This document shows positions 45,010 to 53,065 of a stretch of 64,000 nucleotides of DNA, one piece after another. The notes beneath the pieces were generated by a model, which saw only the letters and a program-made list of their open reading frames with translations, searched no databases and was not told the origin of the DNA. The position numbers and the translations under genes were made by a program. Source of the stretch: DASPHG01 sp963849605 (GTDB lineage Bacteria > Actinomycetota > Thermoleophilia > Solirubrobacterales > Thermoleophilaceae); the NCBI GenBank assembly GCA_963849605.1, contig CAWKHX010000015.1, positions 124,001 through 188,000 of the forward strand, written 5' to 3'. Numbering within the stretch: the stretch's first letter is position 1; the number at the start of each line of letters is the position of its first letter.

Positions 45010-45697
45010 AGCCCCGCGCAGCTGGCGCGGCTTCGCCGCCGCGGCGATCGTCCCGGGGGTTGCGGCAGCGGCGATCGTCCTGTTCACCGCCGGGGACAGC
45101 CGCCCGAGCGTCCCGGCCGGGCCGAGCGCGCCCGCACTCGCGCGCCTCGCCGACCTCCCCCCACTCCGGATCCCGCCGCAGCCGCGATCCCTGAACCCGG
45201 TCGTCCCGGTCGAGGGGCGGATAGGGGTCCGCGTGAACCGGCTGCAGAGGATCGCCGGCGGCATCCGGCCGGCGCCCCCGGGGCGGATTCGCATCCCGGA
45301 TGCGGGTGTCGACGCGGGCATCGAGGCCGTGCACGCCCAGAACGACGGCATCGAGGTGCCGCCACCGGGGTGGGCGGGCTGGTACGCGGGCGGCGCGCGG
45401 CCGGGTGAGCCCGGGCGCGCGGTCGTGATCGGCCATCTCGACACGACCGATGGGCCGGGGGTCTTCGAGGAGGTGCCGTACCTCGAGCGCGGCGCTCGCA
45501 TCGATGTCACCGACAACAGCGGCACGGTTCACGGGTACAGGGTCGTGGGGGTCACGCGCGTCCAGAAGCGGCGTTTCCCCACGCACGCCGTCTACGGCCC
45601 GTCGCGGCATCCCGTGCTGGTCCTCGTGACCTGCGGCGGCCCGTACGTCGCCGGCCACTACCGGGACAACGTGCTCGTGTACGCTCGGTCGGCCTGA
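44999..45697 (+). CDS. Class F-type sortase
   Basis: 232 residues from GTG 44999, overlapping the DUF4397 gene by 11 bp. A single N-terminal membrane anchor (FAAAAIVPGVAAAAIVLFTA), a Pro-rich spacer, then the sortase barrel: GRIRIPDAGVDAGIEAVHAQ, VVIGHLDTTDGPG with the active His, and LVLVTCGGPYVAGHYRDNVL with the catalytic Cys and Arg. The GHLDT and TCGG forms are those of class F sortases in Actinobacteria. It would cut the x-P-x-T-G motif of the preceding protein and attach it to peptidoglycan. Its stop shares a base with the next start. Confidence 0.86.
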   Translation: MGSRAPRSWRGFAAAAIVPGVAAAAIVLFTAGDSRPSVPAGPSAPALARLADLPPLRIPPQPRSLNPVVPVEGRIGVRVNRLQRIAGGIRPAPPGRIRIPDAGVDAGIEAVHAQNDGIEVPPPGWAGWYAGGARPGEPGRAVVIGHLDTTDGPGVFEEVPYLERGARIDVTDNSGTVHGYRVVGVTRVQKRRFPTHAVYGPSRHPVLVLVTCGGPYVAGHYRDNVLVYARSA

Positions 45698-46800
45698 TGG
45701 AGACGCCGCCTCCCATCACTTTCGCGCGGGGTGCGCCCTCGCTGGACATCGTGGCCGTGGACGAGCTGCAGGCCGCGGCGCAGCGTGCCTTCGAGAAGGA
45801 CCCAGGCGGCACGACCGCCTACGGAACGGCCATCGGCTACGTGCCCCTGCGCGAATGGATCGCCGAGTACCAGCAGGTCGCCACCGACCAGGTGGTCGTC
45901 ACGAACGGGTCGATGCAGGCGGACGCGTTCCTCTTCCGCCTCCTGGTCGAGCCGGGCGACCTCGTGATCGTCGAGGCACCGAGCTACGACCGCACGCTGC
46001 TGTCGCTGCGCGAGCTCGGCGCGGACCTGATGGCGATCCCGCTCGAGGAGGACGGCGTCGACGTGGAGGCGATCGCGCGCGCATGCGAGGCGGGTGCGCG
46101 GCCGAAGCTCGCCCACATCATCCCCAACTTCCACAACCCCGGCGGCTCCACGCTCTCGCTCGAGAAGCGGCGGCGGCTGCTCGACCTCGCGAAGACCTAC
46201 GACTTCATCGTGTTCGAGGACGACCCCTACGTGGAGCTCCGTTTCGAGGGCGAGCCGCTGCCGACGATGCTCTCGCTCGACGAGGCCGACACCGTCGTCT
46301 ACGCGTCGTCGTTCTCGAAGACGGTGTGCCCCGGCATCCGCGTCGGATACCTCGCCGGGCCGGCGTCGCTGATCGCCGACGTGGTGAAGATGGCGACGAA
46401 CACCTACATCTCGCCGAGCATGGTGTCCCAGTCGATCGTCAACGAGTTCTGCCGCTCGGGCGCGCTCGAGACGTCGATCGACACGGTCAAGAACGCGCTG
46501 CGCGAGCGGCGCGACGCACTGTGCACGGCGCTCGAGCGCGAGCTGCCCGAGGCATCCTTCCGTCCGCCCGAGGGCGGCTACTTCCTGTGGGTCGACCTAC
46601 CCGAGGGCGCCGACGTCGCCCAGCTGGTCGCGGCCGCAAAGGAGCGCGGCGTGGTGTTCGTGCCGGGCACCGACTTCCTGCTCCAGGGCGGCCAGAACAG
46701 CCTCCGGCTCGCCTACTCGGGCGTGACGGTCGAGCAGATCGAAGAGGGCGTCGGCCGGCTGGCCGAGGCCTACCGCGGGGTGGCTCAGGCAGCTGCCTGA
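45697..46800 (+). CDS. PLP-dependent aminotransferase (class I/II)
   Basis: 367 residues from ATG 45697. Fold-type I motifs are visible: YGTAIGYVPLREWIAEYQQV, VVVTNGSMQADAFLFRLLVE, PNFHNPGGSTLSLEKRRRLL with Asn, DFIVFEDDPYVELRF with Asp, and VVYASSFSKTVCPGIRVGYL with the PLP Lys. The nearest relatives are 2-aminoadipate or valine/aromatic aminotransferases of the MocR-like group, without a helix-turn-helix domain. It is directly downstream of the sortase but probably unrelated to it. The substrate is unassigned. Confidence 0.87.
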   Translation: METPPPITFARGAPSLDIVAVDELQAAAQRAFEKDPGGTTAYGTAIGYVPLREWIAEYQQVATDQVVVTNGSMQADAFLFRLLVEPGDLVIVEAPSYDRTLLSLRELGADLMAIPLEEDGVDVEAIARACEAGARPKLAHIIPNFHNPGGSTLSLEKRRRLLDLAKTYDFIVFEDDPYVELRFEGEPLPTMLSLDEADTVVYASSFSKTVCPGIRVGYLAGPASLIADVVKMATNTYISPSMVSQSIVNEFCRSGALETSIDTVKNALRERRDALCTALERELPEASFRPPEGGYFLWVDLPEGADVAQLVAAAKERGVVFVPGTDFLLQGGQNSLRLAYSGVTVEQIEEGVGRLAEAYRGVAQAAA

Positions 46801-47258
46801 GCCGTCTGCCGCGCCACCACCTGTTCGAGGTTCGCGAGCGCCTGTTTCTGGGCGGCGACGGTCTGCCCGTGCGCGGCTTTGTCGATCAGCGCGCCGAGCG
46901 GGCCGAGCGTCGGGTCGTACCGCAGCGTCGATGTCACCTCGGTCGACTCGCCGGCAGCCTCGGTGCGGAACTCGATCGAGATGTTCGTGACGAGCGGCAG
47001 GCCCTCGCCCTCGTGAAGCGAGTATCGGCCCGGGTCGCGCTCGACGACGCGCCAGCGTGAGCTGCCCTTGATGGGACCCACGACCTTGTTGCGCTCGTCG
47101 TACGTCGCGCCGACGACGGCCTCGCCGTCATTGCGCGTGACCTCGAGCGTCTGCGGAACCCACTCCGCGTAGCGGCTCGTGTCGTCGAGCACCTCCCAGA
47201 CGCGTTCGGCGGGCGCGGATATCACCCGCGAGACGGTCACCGACTTGCTAGCGGCCAT
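46785..47258 (-). CDS. SRPBCC/polyketide cyclase-like protein
   Basis: 157 residues from ATG 47258, with AAAGGAT upstream as a ribosome site. SVTVSRVISAPAERVWEVLD and DTSRYAEWVPQTLEVTRNDG are the Bet v1/START entry. SIEFRTEAAGESTEVTSTLR and the long last helix (LIDKAAHGQTVAAQKQALAN) complete the fold. Function unknown; it may bind a lipid or small molecule. It overlaps the regulator gene by 11 bp, suggesting one transcript and translational coupling. Confidence 0.77.
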   Translation of the reverse strand: MAASKSVTVSRVISAPAERVWEVLDDTSRYAEWVPQTLEVTRNDGEAVVGATYDERNKVVGPIKGSSRWRVVERDPGRYSLHEGEGLPLVTNISIEFRTEAAGESTEVTSTLRYDPTLGPLGALIDKAAHGQTVAAQKQALANLEQVVARQTAQAAA

Positions 47259-47961
47259 AGCGATCCTTTCCGAGTACGAGTTGATCGGGTAGCGCGACCC
47301 GCGCCGGGGGCGACGGATCGGCCGTGACGGAGACCGTCTCGGCGACACTGCGGGTGACGACGTGGCGCGAGCCGTTCGCCTCGATCGCGACCTCGTCGTC
47401 GCCGGACGCCGCGAGCGTGCCCTCGAGCCCGGGATGCAGCCCCGCCTCCTTGAGGTAATGGAGGAGATCCTCGGCCTCGTTCTCGAACCGCAGGATGCGC
47501 AGCGTCGCTCCCTCCTCGACGTCGGCGAGCGGGACGCCGGGCTGGCGCGTACCCGCGACGATCGGGTGGCCGTGCGGGCAAGTCTTCGCGTCGCCGATCG
47601 CGGCGAGCATGCGCTCCTCGAGCGTGGGCGACATCGCGTGCTCGAGCCGCTCGGCCTCCTCGTGGACCTCGTCCCACGGGATGTTCAGCACGTCGGTGAG
47701 GAAGCGCTCGATCAGCCTGTGGCGGCGGACGATCTGGCTCGCGTGGTCGCGGCCCGAGTCGGTGAACGAGAGCGACTTGTCGGCCGCGCGCGTCACGTAG
47801 CCATCGCCCTCGAGCCGGCCGACCATCTCGTGCACGGTCGGCGCCGACAGCTGCATCGCGCGCGCGATGTTGGCTGCCGTGATCGGCAGGCCGGCCTCCT
47901 CGAGCCAATAAATGGTCTGGAGGTACTCCTCCTCGGCGGCTGTGGCAGCCTCTTGGGACAC
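47248..47961 (-). CDS. DtxR/MntR-family metal-dependent transcriptional regulator
   Basis: 237 residues from GTG 47961. The N-terminal winged helix (EEEYLQTIYWLEEAGLPITA, ARAMQLSAPTVHEMVGRLEG) is followed by the dimerisation/metal domain (HRLIERFLTDVLNIPWDEVH, EEAERLEHAMSPTLEERMLA, CPHGHPIV) with Glu/His/Cys metal ligands. The C-terminal FeoA/SH3-like domain is GATLRILRFENEAEDLLHYL. It represses genes in response to Fe or Mn. No metal transporter is nearby, so targets are elsewhere, perhaps including itself. Its -10 overlaps the divergent ligase start. Confidence 0.9.
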   Translation of the reverse strand: MSQEAATAAEEEYLQTIYWLEEAGLPITAANIARAMQLSAPTVHEMVGRLEGDGYVTRAADKSLSFTDSGRDHASQIVRRHRLIERFLTDVLNIPWDEVHEEAERLEHAMSPTLEERMLAAIGDAKTCPHGHPIVAGTRQPGVPLADVEEGATLRILRFENEAEDLLHYLKEAGLHPGLEGTLAASGDDEVAIEANGSRHVVTRSVAETVSVTADPSPPARVALPDQLVLGKDRYGR

Positions 47962-47969
47962 TCCCGTCC

Positions 47970-47975
47970 ATGCTA
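47970..47975 (-). promoter_or_regulatory. Putative -10 box of metal regulator, overlapping ligase start codon
   Basis: Reads TAGCAT on the minus strand, 8 nt before GTG 47961. The same bases include the ATG of the DNA ligase gene, so the two genes share a promoter of very small size. Confidence 0.4.
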
Positions 47976-48932
47976 TCCCTCCCGCTCAAGCCGCCCGTGA
48001 AGCCCCAACTCGCGCGCTCCGCCAAGGAGCTGCCCGAGGGCGACGGCTGGCGCTACGAACCGAAGTGGGACGGCTTCCGGACGATCGTCTTCCGCGACGG
48101 CGACGAGGTGCACCTGCAGAGCCGCAACGGCAAGCCGATGAACCGCTACTTCCCGGAGGTGATCCCCCACATCCTCGCGCTGCCTACGAAGAAGCTCGTC
48201 TTGGACGGGGAGCTCGTGATCGAGGTCGACGGGATCCAGGAGTTCGACCTCCTGTCGCAGCGGATCCACCCGGCGAAGTCGCGCGTGGACATGCTGGCGG
48301 AGAAGACGCCCGCATTCTTCGTGGCGTTCGACCTGCTCGCCGAGGGCAAGGAGAAGCTGCTCAAGCTCCCCTACGCCGAGCGGCGCTCGCGGCTCGAGGA
48401 TGTCGTCGCGAACCCCGTTCAGCTCACGCCGTGCACCGACGATCGTGACGGCGCGGGTGCGTGGCTCACCGGTCAGTCCGAAGGCGTCGTGGCGAAGGAG
48501 GCCGACGCGCTCTACCTCCCGGGCGAGCGCAAGGGAATGGTGAAGATCAAGCGCGTCCGCACGCTGGACGCCGTGGTGGCCGCGTTTCGGTTCGGCAAGG
48601 CGGACGACACCGTCGGCTCACTGATCCTCGGCCTCTACGACAAGAAGGGCGACCTTCACGTCGTCGGGCACACGTCGGGCTTCACCGCTAAGCAGAAGAA
48701 GGAGCTGCTTCCCCTGCTCGATCCGTACAGGACGGGTGAGCGCGGCTCCGGCGGGCCGAGCCGGTGGAAGTCGGAGGAGGACCTCCAGTGGGAAGGCCTC
48801 CGCCCCGAGCTCGTGTGCGAGATCGGCTTCGACCACATCACGGGCAACCGCATCCGCCATGGGGCCAAGTTCATGCGCTGGCGCGAGGACAAGGACCCGC
48901 GCGAGTGCACCATCGACCAGCTGCGCGCCTAG
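47970..48932 (+). CDS. ATP-dependent DNA ligase (LigC/LigD ligase-domain type)
   Basis: 320 residues from ATG 47970. WRYEPKWDGFRTIVFRDGDE holds the K-x-D-G lysine motif I (K-W-D-G). KKLVLDGELVIEVDGIQEFD is motif III, GVVAKEADALYLPGERKGMV motif IV/V (E-G-V-V-A-K), and MVKIKRVRTLDAVVAAFRFG motif V-VI. The OB domain follows (LYDKKGDLHVVGHTSGFTA). It is a short ligase without a polymerase domain, and it converges tail-to-tail with a LigD-type polymerase gene, so they probably work together in end joining. No Ku gene is seen here. Confidence 0.9.
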   Translation: MLSLPLKPPVKPQLARSAKELPEGDGWRYEPKWDGFRTIVFRDGDEVHLQSRNGKPMNRYFPEVIPHILALPTKKLVLDGELVIEVDGIQEFDLLSQRIHPAKSRVDMLAEKTPAFFVAFDLLAEGKEKLLKLPYAERRSRLEDVVANPVQLTPCTDDRDGAGAWLTGQSEGVVAKEADALYLPGERKGMVKIKRVRTLDAVVAAFRFGKADDTVGSLILGLYDKKGDLHVVGHTSGFTAKQKKELLPLLDPYRTGERGSGGPSRWKSEEDLQWEGLRPELVCEIGFDHITGNRIRHGAKFMRWREDKDPRECTIDQLRA

Positions 48933-49994
48933 CTAGCTCTCCTTCTTCGCGCGGCTCGGCTGGACGCGCTTCGGCTCGCCCGGCATCTTCGGATAGTCGG
49001 GTGGGTAGGGCATGTCCTCGAGCCCGCCCTCCTCGTCCCGCTGCCACATCTCGAGCAGCGGCTCGAGCGAGTGGGCGGCCTCGTCGATCGCCGCGTGGCG
49101 GTCGCCGACCTCGGCGAAGCGGGCGGGCATGGTCGCCACGGTGAAGTCCTCCGGCCGCACGTGCTCGACCTCGTCCCAATCGAGCGGGGCCGAGACCGGC
49201 GCGCCGGGCTTGGCCCGCACGCTGTAGGCGGACGCGATCGTGCGGTCGCGGGCGTTCTGGTTGTAGTCGACGAACACGCGCTCGCCGCGTTCTTCCTTCC
49301 ACCACTTCGTCGTCACCTCGCCCGGCATCCGGCGTTCGAGCTCGCGGCCGAATGCGATCGCGGCGTGGCGGACGTCCGTGAAGGTCCAGCGGGGCTCGAT
49401 CCGCACGTAGATGTGGATGCCGCGGCCGCCGGAGGTCTTGGGGAAGCCGACGTAGTCCAGCTCCTCCAGCAGCCGGCGTGCCTCCGCGGCGACGCGGGCC
49501 GCGTCCTCGTAGTCCGTGCCCGGCTGGGGGTCGAGATCGAGTCGCAGCTCGTCGGGGTGGTCGACGTCGTTCGAGCGGACGGGCCACGGATGGAACGTGA
49601 TCGTCCCCATCTGCGCGCACCAGGCGACGACGGCGATCTCGCTCGGGCAGATCTCGTCCGCGTGCCGGCCGGAGGGGAACTGGATCCGCGCCGTCTGCAC
49701 GTAGTCGGGCGCTCCCGACATGACGCGCTTCTGGTAGAAGGCGTCGCCCTTCTTGCCGTCGCGCGTGGTGAGCACGAACCCGGGCTGGACTCCCTTCGGC
49801 CAGCGCTCGAGAGCCGTCGGCCGGTCGCGCAGCGCGCGCATGATGCCGTCCTCGACCGCTATGTAGTACTCGACCACGTCGAGCTTGGTGACCGGGTCGG
49901 TGCGCTCGGTCGCGGGGAAGATCACGCGGTCCGGGCTCGACACGCGCACCTCGCGCCCACCGGCGTCGACGGTCACTGCTCCCGAGCTAGGCAT
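48933..49994 (-). CDS. LigD-type NHEJ polymerase/primase domain protein
   Basis: 353 residues from ATG 49994. It has RVIFPATERTDPVTKLDVVE, the entry block of PolDom, ALERWPKGVQPGFVLTTRDG, FHPWPVRSNDVDHPDELRLD and LDPQPGTDYEDAARVAAEAR with the catalytic D-x-D (LDLDPQ), and LDYVGFPKTSGGRGIHIYVR, the Ser-Gly-Gly-His-like catalytic loop. VFVDYNQNARDRTIASAYSV is the last acidic motif. These enzymes fill gaps with ribonucleotides during non-homologous end joining. The stop directly abuts that of the ligase. A nuclease domain is absent. Confidence 0.93.
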   Translation of the reverse strand: MPSSGAVTVDAGGREVRVSSPDRVIFPATERTDPVTKLDVVEYYIAVEDGIMRALRDRPTALERWPKGVQPGFVLTTRDGKKGDAFYQKRVMSGAPDYVQTARIQFPSGRHADEICPSEIAVVAWCAQMGTITFHPWPVRSNDVDHPDELRLDLDPQPGTDYEDAARVAAEARRLLEELDYVGFPKTSGGRGIHIYVRIEPRWTFTDVRHAAIAFGRELERRMPGEVTTKWWKEERGERVFVDYNQNARDRTIASAYSVRAKPGAPVSAPLDWDEVEHVRPEDFTVATMPARFAEVGDRHAAIDEAAHSLEPLLEMWQRDEEGGLEDMPYPPDYPKMPGEPKRVQPSRAKKES

Positions 49995-50013
49995 TTGCGC
50001 GAAGCTTCCCAGG

Positions 50014-50508
50014 ATGGCCGCGCTCGAGGTGGTTCAGCAAGACGTCACCCGGCTGGAGGTCGATGCGATCGCGAACGCCGCCAACACGCACCTGATGCAC
50101 GGCGGCGGGGTGGCGGCCGCGATCCAGCGCGCCGCCGGGCAGGCGCTCGCGGATGAGTCGCGCGCGAAGGCGCCGATCGGCCTCGGCGAGGCCGTCGCGA
50201 CGACCGCCGGCGACATGCCGTCGCGGTGGGTGATCCATGCGGCGACGATGGAGCTCGGAGGACCGACCTCCGCCGAGATCATCGAGCGCGCGACACGCTC
50301 GACCCTGCGCGTGGCCGAGGAGCTCGCCTGCAGCTCGCTCGCGCTCGTCGCGTTCGGCACGGGCGTGGGCGGCTTCCCGCTCGACGAGGCCGCATCGCTG
50401 ATGGTCGGCGTCGCGCGCGAGCACGACGGCGGCCTCGAGCGGATCGTGTTCGCGGTGCACGGCGACGACGCCGAGCGCGCGTTCCGGGAGGCCGTCGAGG
50501 CGACGTGA
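50014..50508 (+). CDS. Macro-domain protein (ADP-ribose/O-acetyl-ADP-ribose binding)
   Basis: 164 residues from ATG 50014. LEVVQQDVTRLEVDAIANAA and NTHLMHGGGVAAAIQRAAGQ form the ADP-ribose-binding start (N-A-A-N...G-G-G-V-A). IGLGEAVATTAGDMPSRWVI and SLALVAFGTGVGGFPLDEAA provide the later phosphate loop (G-T-G-V-G-G-F). It may remove ADP-ribose from proteins or bind it. It is coupled to the next gene by GTGA. Confidence 0.88.
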   Translation: MAALEVVQQDVTRLEVDAIANAANTHLMHGGGVAAAIQRAAGQALADESRAKAPIGLGEAVATTAGDMPSRWVIHAATMELGGPTSAEIIERATRSTLRVAEELACSSLALVAFGTGVGGFPLDEAASLMVGVAREHDGGLERIVFAVHGDDAERAFREAVEAT

Positions 50509-51461
50509 GCGCGGCGCCGGTCCTCGTCGCGCCCGACAAGTTCAAGGGCACCTTCACCGCTGCCGAGGTGGCCGGCGCGATCGCCGCGGGCCTGCGGGCG
50601 GCCGGGCGCGACGTCGATGAGCTCCCCGTGGCAGACGGCGGCGAGGGCACGGCGGCGGCACTCGGCGCGACCCCGGTCGCCGTCACCGCGAGCGATCCGC
50701 TCGGCCGCCCGGTCGACGCTTCGTACGCATGGCTCGACGACGGCGCGACGGCGATCGTCGAGGCGGCTGCCGCGAGCGGGCTCTGGCGCCTGGCGCGGAA
50801 CGAGCGCGATCCGCTCACGGCCACCTCGGCGGGGACCGGCGAGCTGATCGCGGCCGCCGTGGAGGCCGGCGCGCGGCACGTGGTCGTGGCCTGCGGGGGC
50901 ACGGCGACGGTGGACGGCGGTAAAGGGATGCTCGACGCCATCGGCGACGTCCCGAGCGGAGTGCGCTTCACCGCGGTGTGCGACGTCACGACGCCGTGGG
51001 AGCGCGCGGCGACTGACTTCGGCCCGCAGAAGGGCGCGGACGAGGACGCGGTCGCGCGCCTGCGCCGCCGGCTGGCGGCTCGTGCGCGTGCGATGCGGAG
51101 GGACCCGCGCGGCGAGCCGATGACGGGCTGCGGCGGCGGCATCTCCGGCGCGCTGTGGTCGGAGCTCGGCGCCGAGCTCGCCCCCGGGCCGGCCTACGTG
51201 CTGGACGCGATCGGCTTCGACGCGCTGATGCGGCGCGCGGCGTTCGTCGTCACCGGCGAGGGCAGGCTCGACGAGACGACGCTGGCCGGCAAGGCGGTGG
51301 CCGAGGTGGCGACGCGCTGCCGCCAGGCCGGGGTGTGGTGCCACGCCGTCGTGGGCGTGGACCAGCTCGACGTGTTTGGACGCCGCGTGCTGGATCTGGC
51401 GAGCGTCCGAGAGGCGAGAGACCCGCGCGCCCTGAGGCGCGCGGGTCAAGAACTCGCTTAG
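50505..51461 (+). CDS. Glycerate kinase (GlxK/GarK family)
   Basis: 318 residues from GTG 50505. VLVAPDKFKGTFTAAEVAGA is the conserved D-K-F-K-G start, ELPVADGGEGTAAALGATPV the D-G-G-E-G motif, VVVACGGTATVDGGKGMLDA the catalytic loop, and FVVTGEGRLDETTLAGKAVA the G-E-G-x-x-D motif. It makes 2- or 3-phosphoglycerate from glycerate with ATP. It shares its 3' end with the convergent membrane gene (overlap 4 bp). Confidence 0.92.
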   Translation: MSAAPVLVAPDKFKGTFTAAEVAGAIAAGLRAAGRDVDELPVADGGEGTAAALGATPVAVTASDPLGRPVDASYAWLDDGATAIVEAAAASGLWRLARNERDPLTATSAGTGELIAAAVEAGARHVVVACGGTATVDGGKGMLDAIGDVPSGVRFTAVCDVTTPWERAATDFGPQKGADEDAVARLRRRLAARARAMRRDPRGEPMTGCGGGISGALWSELGAELAPGPAYVLDAIGFDALMRRAAFVVTGEGRLDETTLAGKAVAEVATRCRQAGVWCHAVVGVDQLDVFGRRVLDLASVREARDPRALRRAGQELA

Positions 51462-52168
51462 CGGGCTCCCGCCAAGGGGCGAAAACCGCTGTGCTCGGGC
51501 GTGTGCTCCCACTCCTCGTCGGACTCGGCCAGCACCATGCGGCCGACCTGGACGAAGCCGACCATCAGCACGGCTGCGCCGATGATCGTGACGGTGTCCT
51601 CGGCCATCGAGGACCCGACCGCGAAGACGACCGAGCCGACGCCCAACATCGCCGCGGTCCATGACTGCACCGCGCGGGCGCGGTAGAGCCCGGCCGCGAG
51701 GAACAGCATGCCGACCGTGAACGCGAACGACATGACGAAGAACGGGATCACGATCCCGTCGGTCTCGGTCACGCGCTCGAACAGGGCGGTCATCGCGGCG
51801 GCGTCACTGCCGCTTGCGGCGCCGGCCTGCCAGCCGACGAAGCCCTCAATGGCGACGATGCCCGTAGTGGCGAGCAGCCCCACGAGCGCGAGCGCCCCAC
51901 CGATGTGGCCGTACGCCACCTCGCGCTCGCGCAGCATGTGCATGAGCCCGAGGACAGCTGGCACGGCGAGCACGAGCGATACGGCGAGGATCAGGTGAGC
52001 GGCGTACCACTCGTCCATGTTCGCCGAGATCACGGCGAGCTGATCGCCGACGTCGGTCTTGCTCTCGGGGTGGATGATCATCCCGATCACGAGCAGGAGC
52101 GGCGCGCCGATCATGCACACGCCCGCAACGGTCTTGCGGAAGTGGTGCGAGTCAGACAGACGTGACAT
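51458..52168 (-). CDS. Six-helix integral membrane protein of unknown function
   Basis: 236 residues from ATG 52168, with AAGGAGG 6 nt upstream. Six hydrophobic segments: VAGVCMIGAPLLLVIGMII, AAHLILAVSLVLAVPAVLGL, IGGALALVGLLATTGIVAIE, IVIPFFVMSFAFTVGMLFLA, WTAAMLGVGSVVFAVGSSMA, and VTIIGAAVLMVGFVQVGRMV. The C-terminal 25 residues are acidic. It resembles DUF4386-like actinobacterial membrane proteins in general layout, but no family is certain. Confidence 0.7.
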   Translation of the reverse strand: MSRLSDSHHFRKTVAGVCMIGAPLLLVIGMIIHPESKTDVGDQLAVISANMDEWYAAHLILAVSLVLAVPAVLGLMHMLREREVAYGHIGGALALVGLLATTGIVAIEGFVGWQAGAASGSDAAAMTALFERVTETDGIVIPFFVMSFAFTVGMLFLAAGLYRARAVQSWTAAMLGVGSVVFAVGSSMAEDTVTIIGAAVLMVGFVQVGRMVLAESDEEWEHTPEHSGFRPLAGAR

Positions 52169-52177
52169 CAGAACCTC

Positions 52178-52190
52178 CTTGGGTCCCAAG
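52178..52190 (-). promoter_or_regulatory. Palindrome overlapping the ribosome site of the membrane protein gene
   Basis: CTTGGG-T-CCCAAG on the plus strand is a perfect 6-bp inverted repeat. On the minus strand its right arm shares bases with AAGGAGG, so folding would hide the ribosome site. Confidence 0.45.
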
Positions 52191-52215
52191 TGACGATTCG
52201 CACCAACTACACCGC

Positions 52216-52237
52216 GCTTGTAACGGCGGTTACGAGC
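52216..52237. promoter_or_regulatory. 22-bp near-perfect palindrome, probable operator
   Basis: GCTTGTAAC-GGCG-GTTACGAGC has one mismatch between its 9-nt arms. It lies 48 bp before the membrane gene start and ends on the stop codon of the HAD gene. AT-rich arms and spacing resemble a TetR-type operator, and it would sit near the -35 of the minus-strand promoter. Confidence 0.5.
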
Positions 52238-53019
52238 TACCGGGACTCTGCAAGCGTTCTTACAACGGCCTCGTAGAAGCCCTCGCCGTTCGCCCCCTCG
52301 GTCACCTCGACGTTGTCGCCGGCCGGGGCGACCTTCGCGTTCGCGACGAGGAAGAAGCGGCCGACGAGGCCGGCGACGCCCATGTCCTCGACCGAGTCGC
52401 CCACCGCCATGCAGTCCTCGCGCGCGTACCCGCGCGCACGCATGTGCGCCGCGACCGCCTCCGCCTTCGACGCCCCGCGCGGGATCAGGTGGTAGGCGTG
52501 CGGCGGGCCCTCGAGCCCGAGCAGCGTCTCCTTCGGCGAGATGTCGCCGTTGTCCACCAGCCGGAGGTTGTCGGGGAGGAGCGCGTTCGCCTCGTCGACG
52601 TCGACGAGGCCGCGCAGGAGGTGCGAGAACTGGCGGTCGAGGTGCCAGGGAGCGTGCGGCTCGAGCCTGCCCGCGTAGCGGTCGAGCAGCATCTGCGTGG
52701 CGCCCGACTCCTCGATCTGCTGCCAGACGGTCTTCCCGTCGCGCGGCGTGAGATCGCCCAGGTACGTGTCCTCGCCGTCGACATGAAGGCCGCAGCCGAC
52801 CTCGTAGATGTACGCGGTCTGTCCCAAAAGCCGCGCGTCCTCCATCACCTGCGCCTTGCGCCGCCCCGACTTGAGCACGACCTCGACACCGGCGCGGTGG
52901 CACGCCTCGAGCCCGCGCGCCGGGAGCAGCGTGAATTCGCCCTCGGCATTGCGAAACAACGACGCGCCGCGGCCGAGGAGCGTGCCGTCGAGGTCGGTGT
53001 AGACGCAGCGCAGCGGCAT
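52237..53019 (-). CDS. HAD-IIB phosphatase (mannosyl-3-phosphoglycerate phosphatase-like)
   Basis: 260 residues from ATG 53019. YTDLDGTLLGRGASLFRNAE is motif I (D-x-D-G-T-L). GVEVVLKSGRRKAQVMEDAR is motif II (K-S-G-R), SKAEAVAAHMRARGYAREDC includes the motif III Lys, and MAVGDSVEDMGVAGLVGRFF is motif IV. The cap placed between motifs II and III is of the C2 type, as in sugar phosphatases. With a glycerate kinase nearby, a link to glycosylglycerate or phosphoglycerate metabolism is possible but unproved. A -10 TAATTT lies 7 nt before the start. Confidence 0.83.
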   Translation of the reverse strand: MPLRCVYTDLDGTLLGRGASLFRNAEGEFTLLPARGLEACHRAGVEVVLKSGRRKAQVMEDARLLGQTAYIYEVGCGLHVDGEDTYLGDLTPRDGKTVWQQIEESGATQMLLDRYAGRLEPHAPWHLDRQFSHLLRGLVDVDEANALLPDNLRLVDNGDISPKETLLGLEGPPHAYHLIPRGASKAEAVAAHMRARGYAREDCMAVGDSVEDMGVAGLVGRFFLVANAKVAPAGDNVEVTEGANGEGFYEAVVRTLAESR

Positions 53020-53026
53020 GCGGCGG

Positions 53027-53032
53027 AAATTA
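53027..53032 (-). promoter_or_regulatory. Putative -10 box for HAD phosphatase
   Basis: Reads TAATTT on the minus strand, 7 nt before ATG 53019, with no ribosome site between. Leaderless pattern. Confidence 0.5.
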
Positions 53033-53065
53033 GTTGACGCACGGAGTTGGCGCTGAGACACTCGA

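Noticed and set aside
51458..52903. Longer minus-strand ORF of 481 residues
   Set aside because: Its first half is antisense to the HAD phosphatase gene. The real start is ATG 52168 with AAGGAGG.
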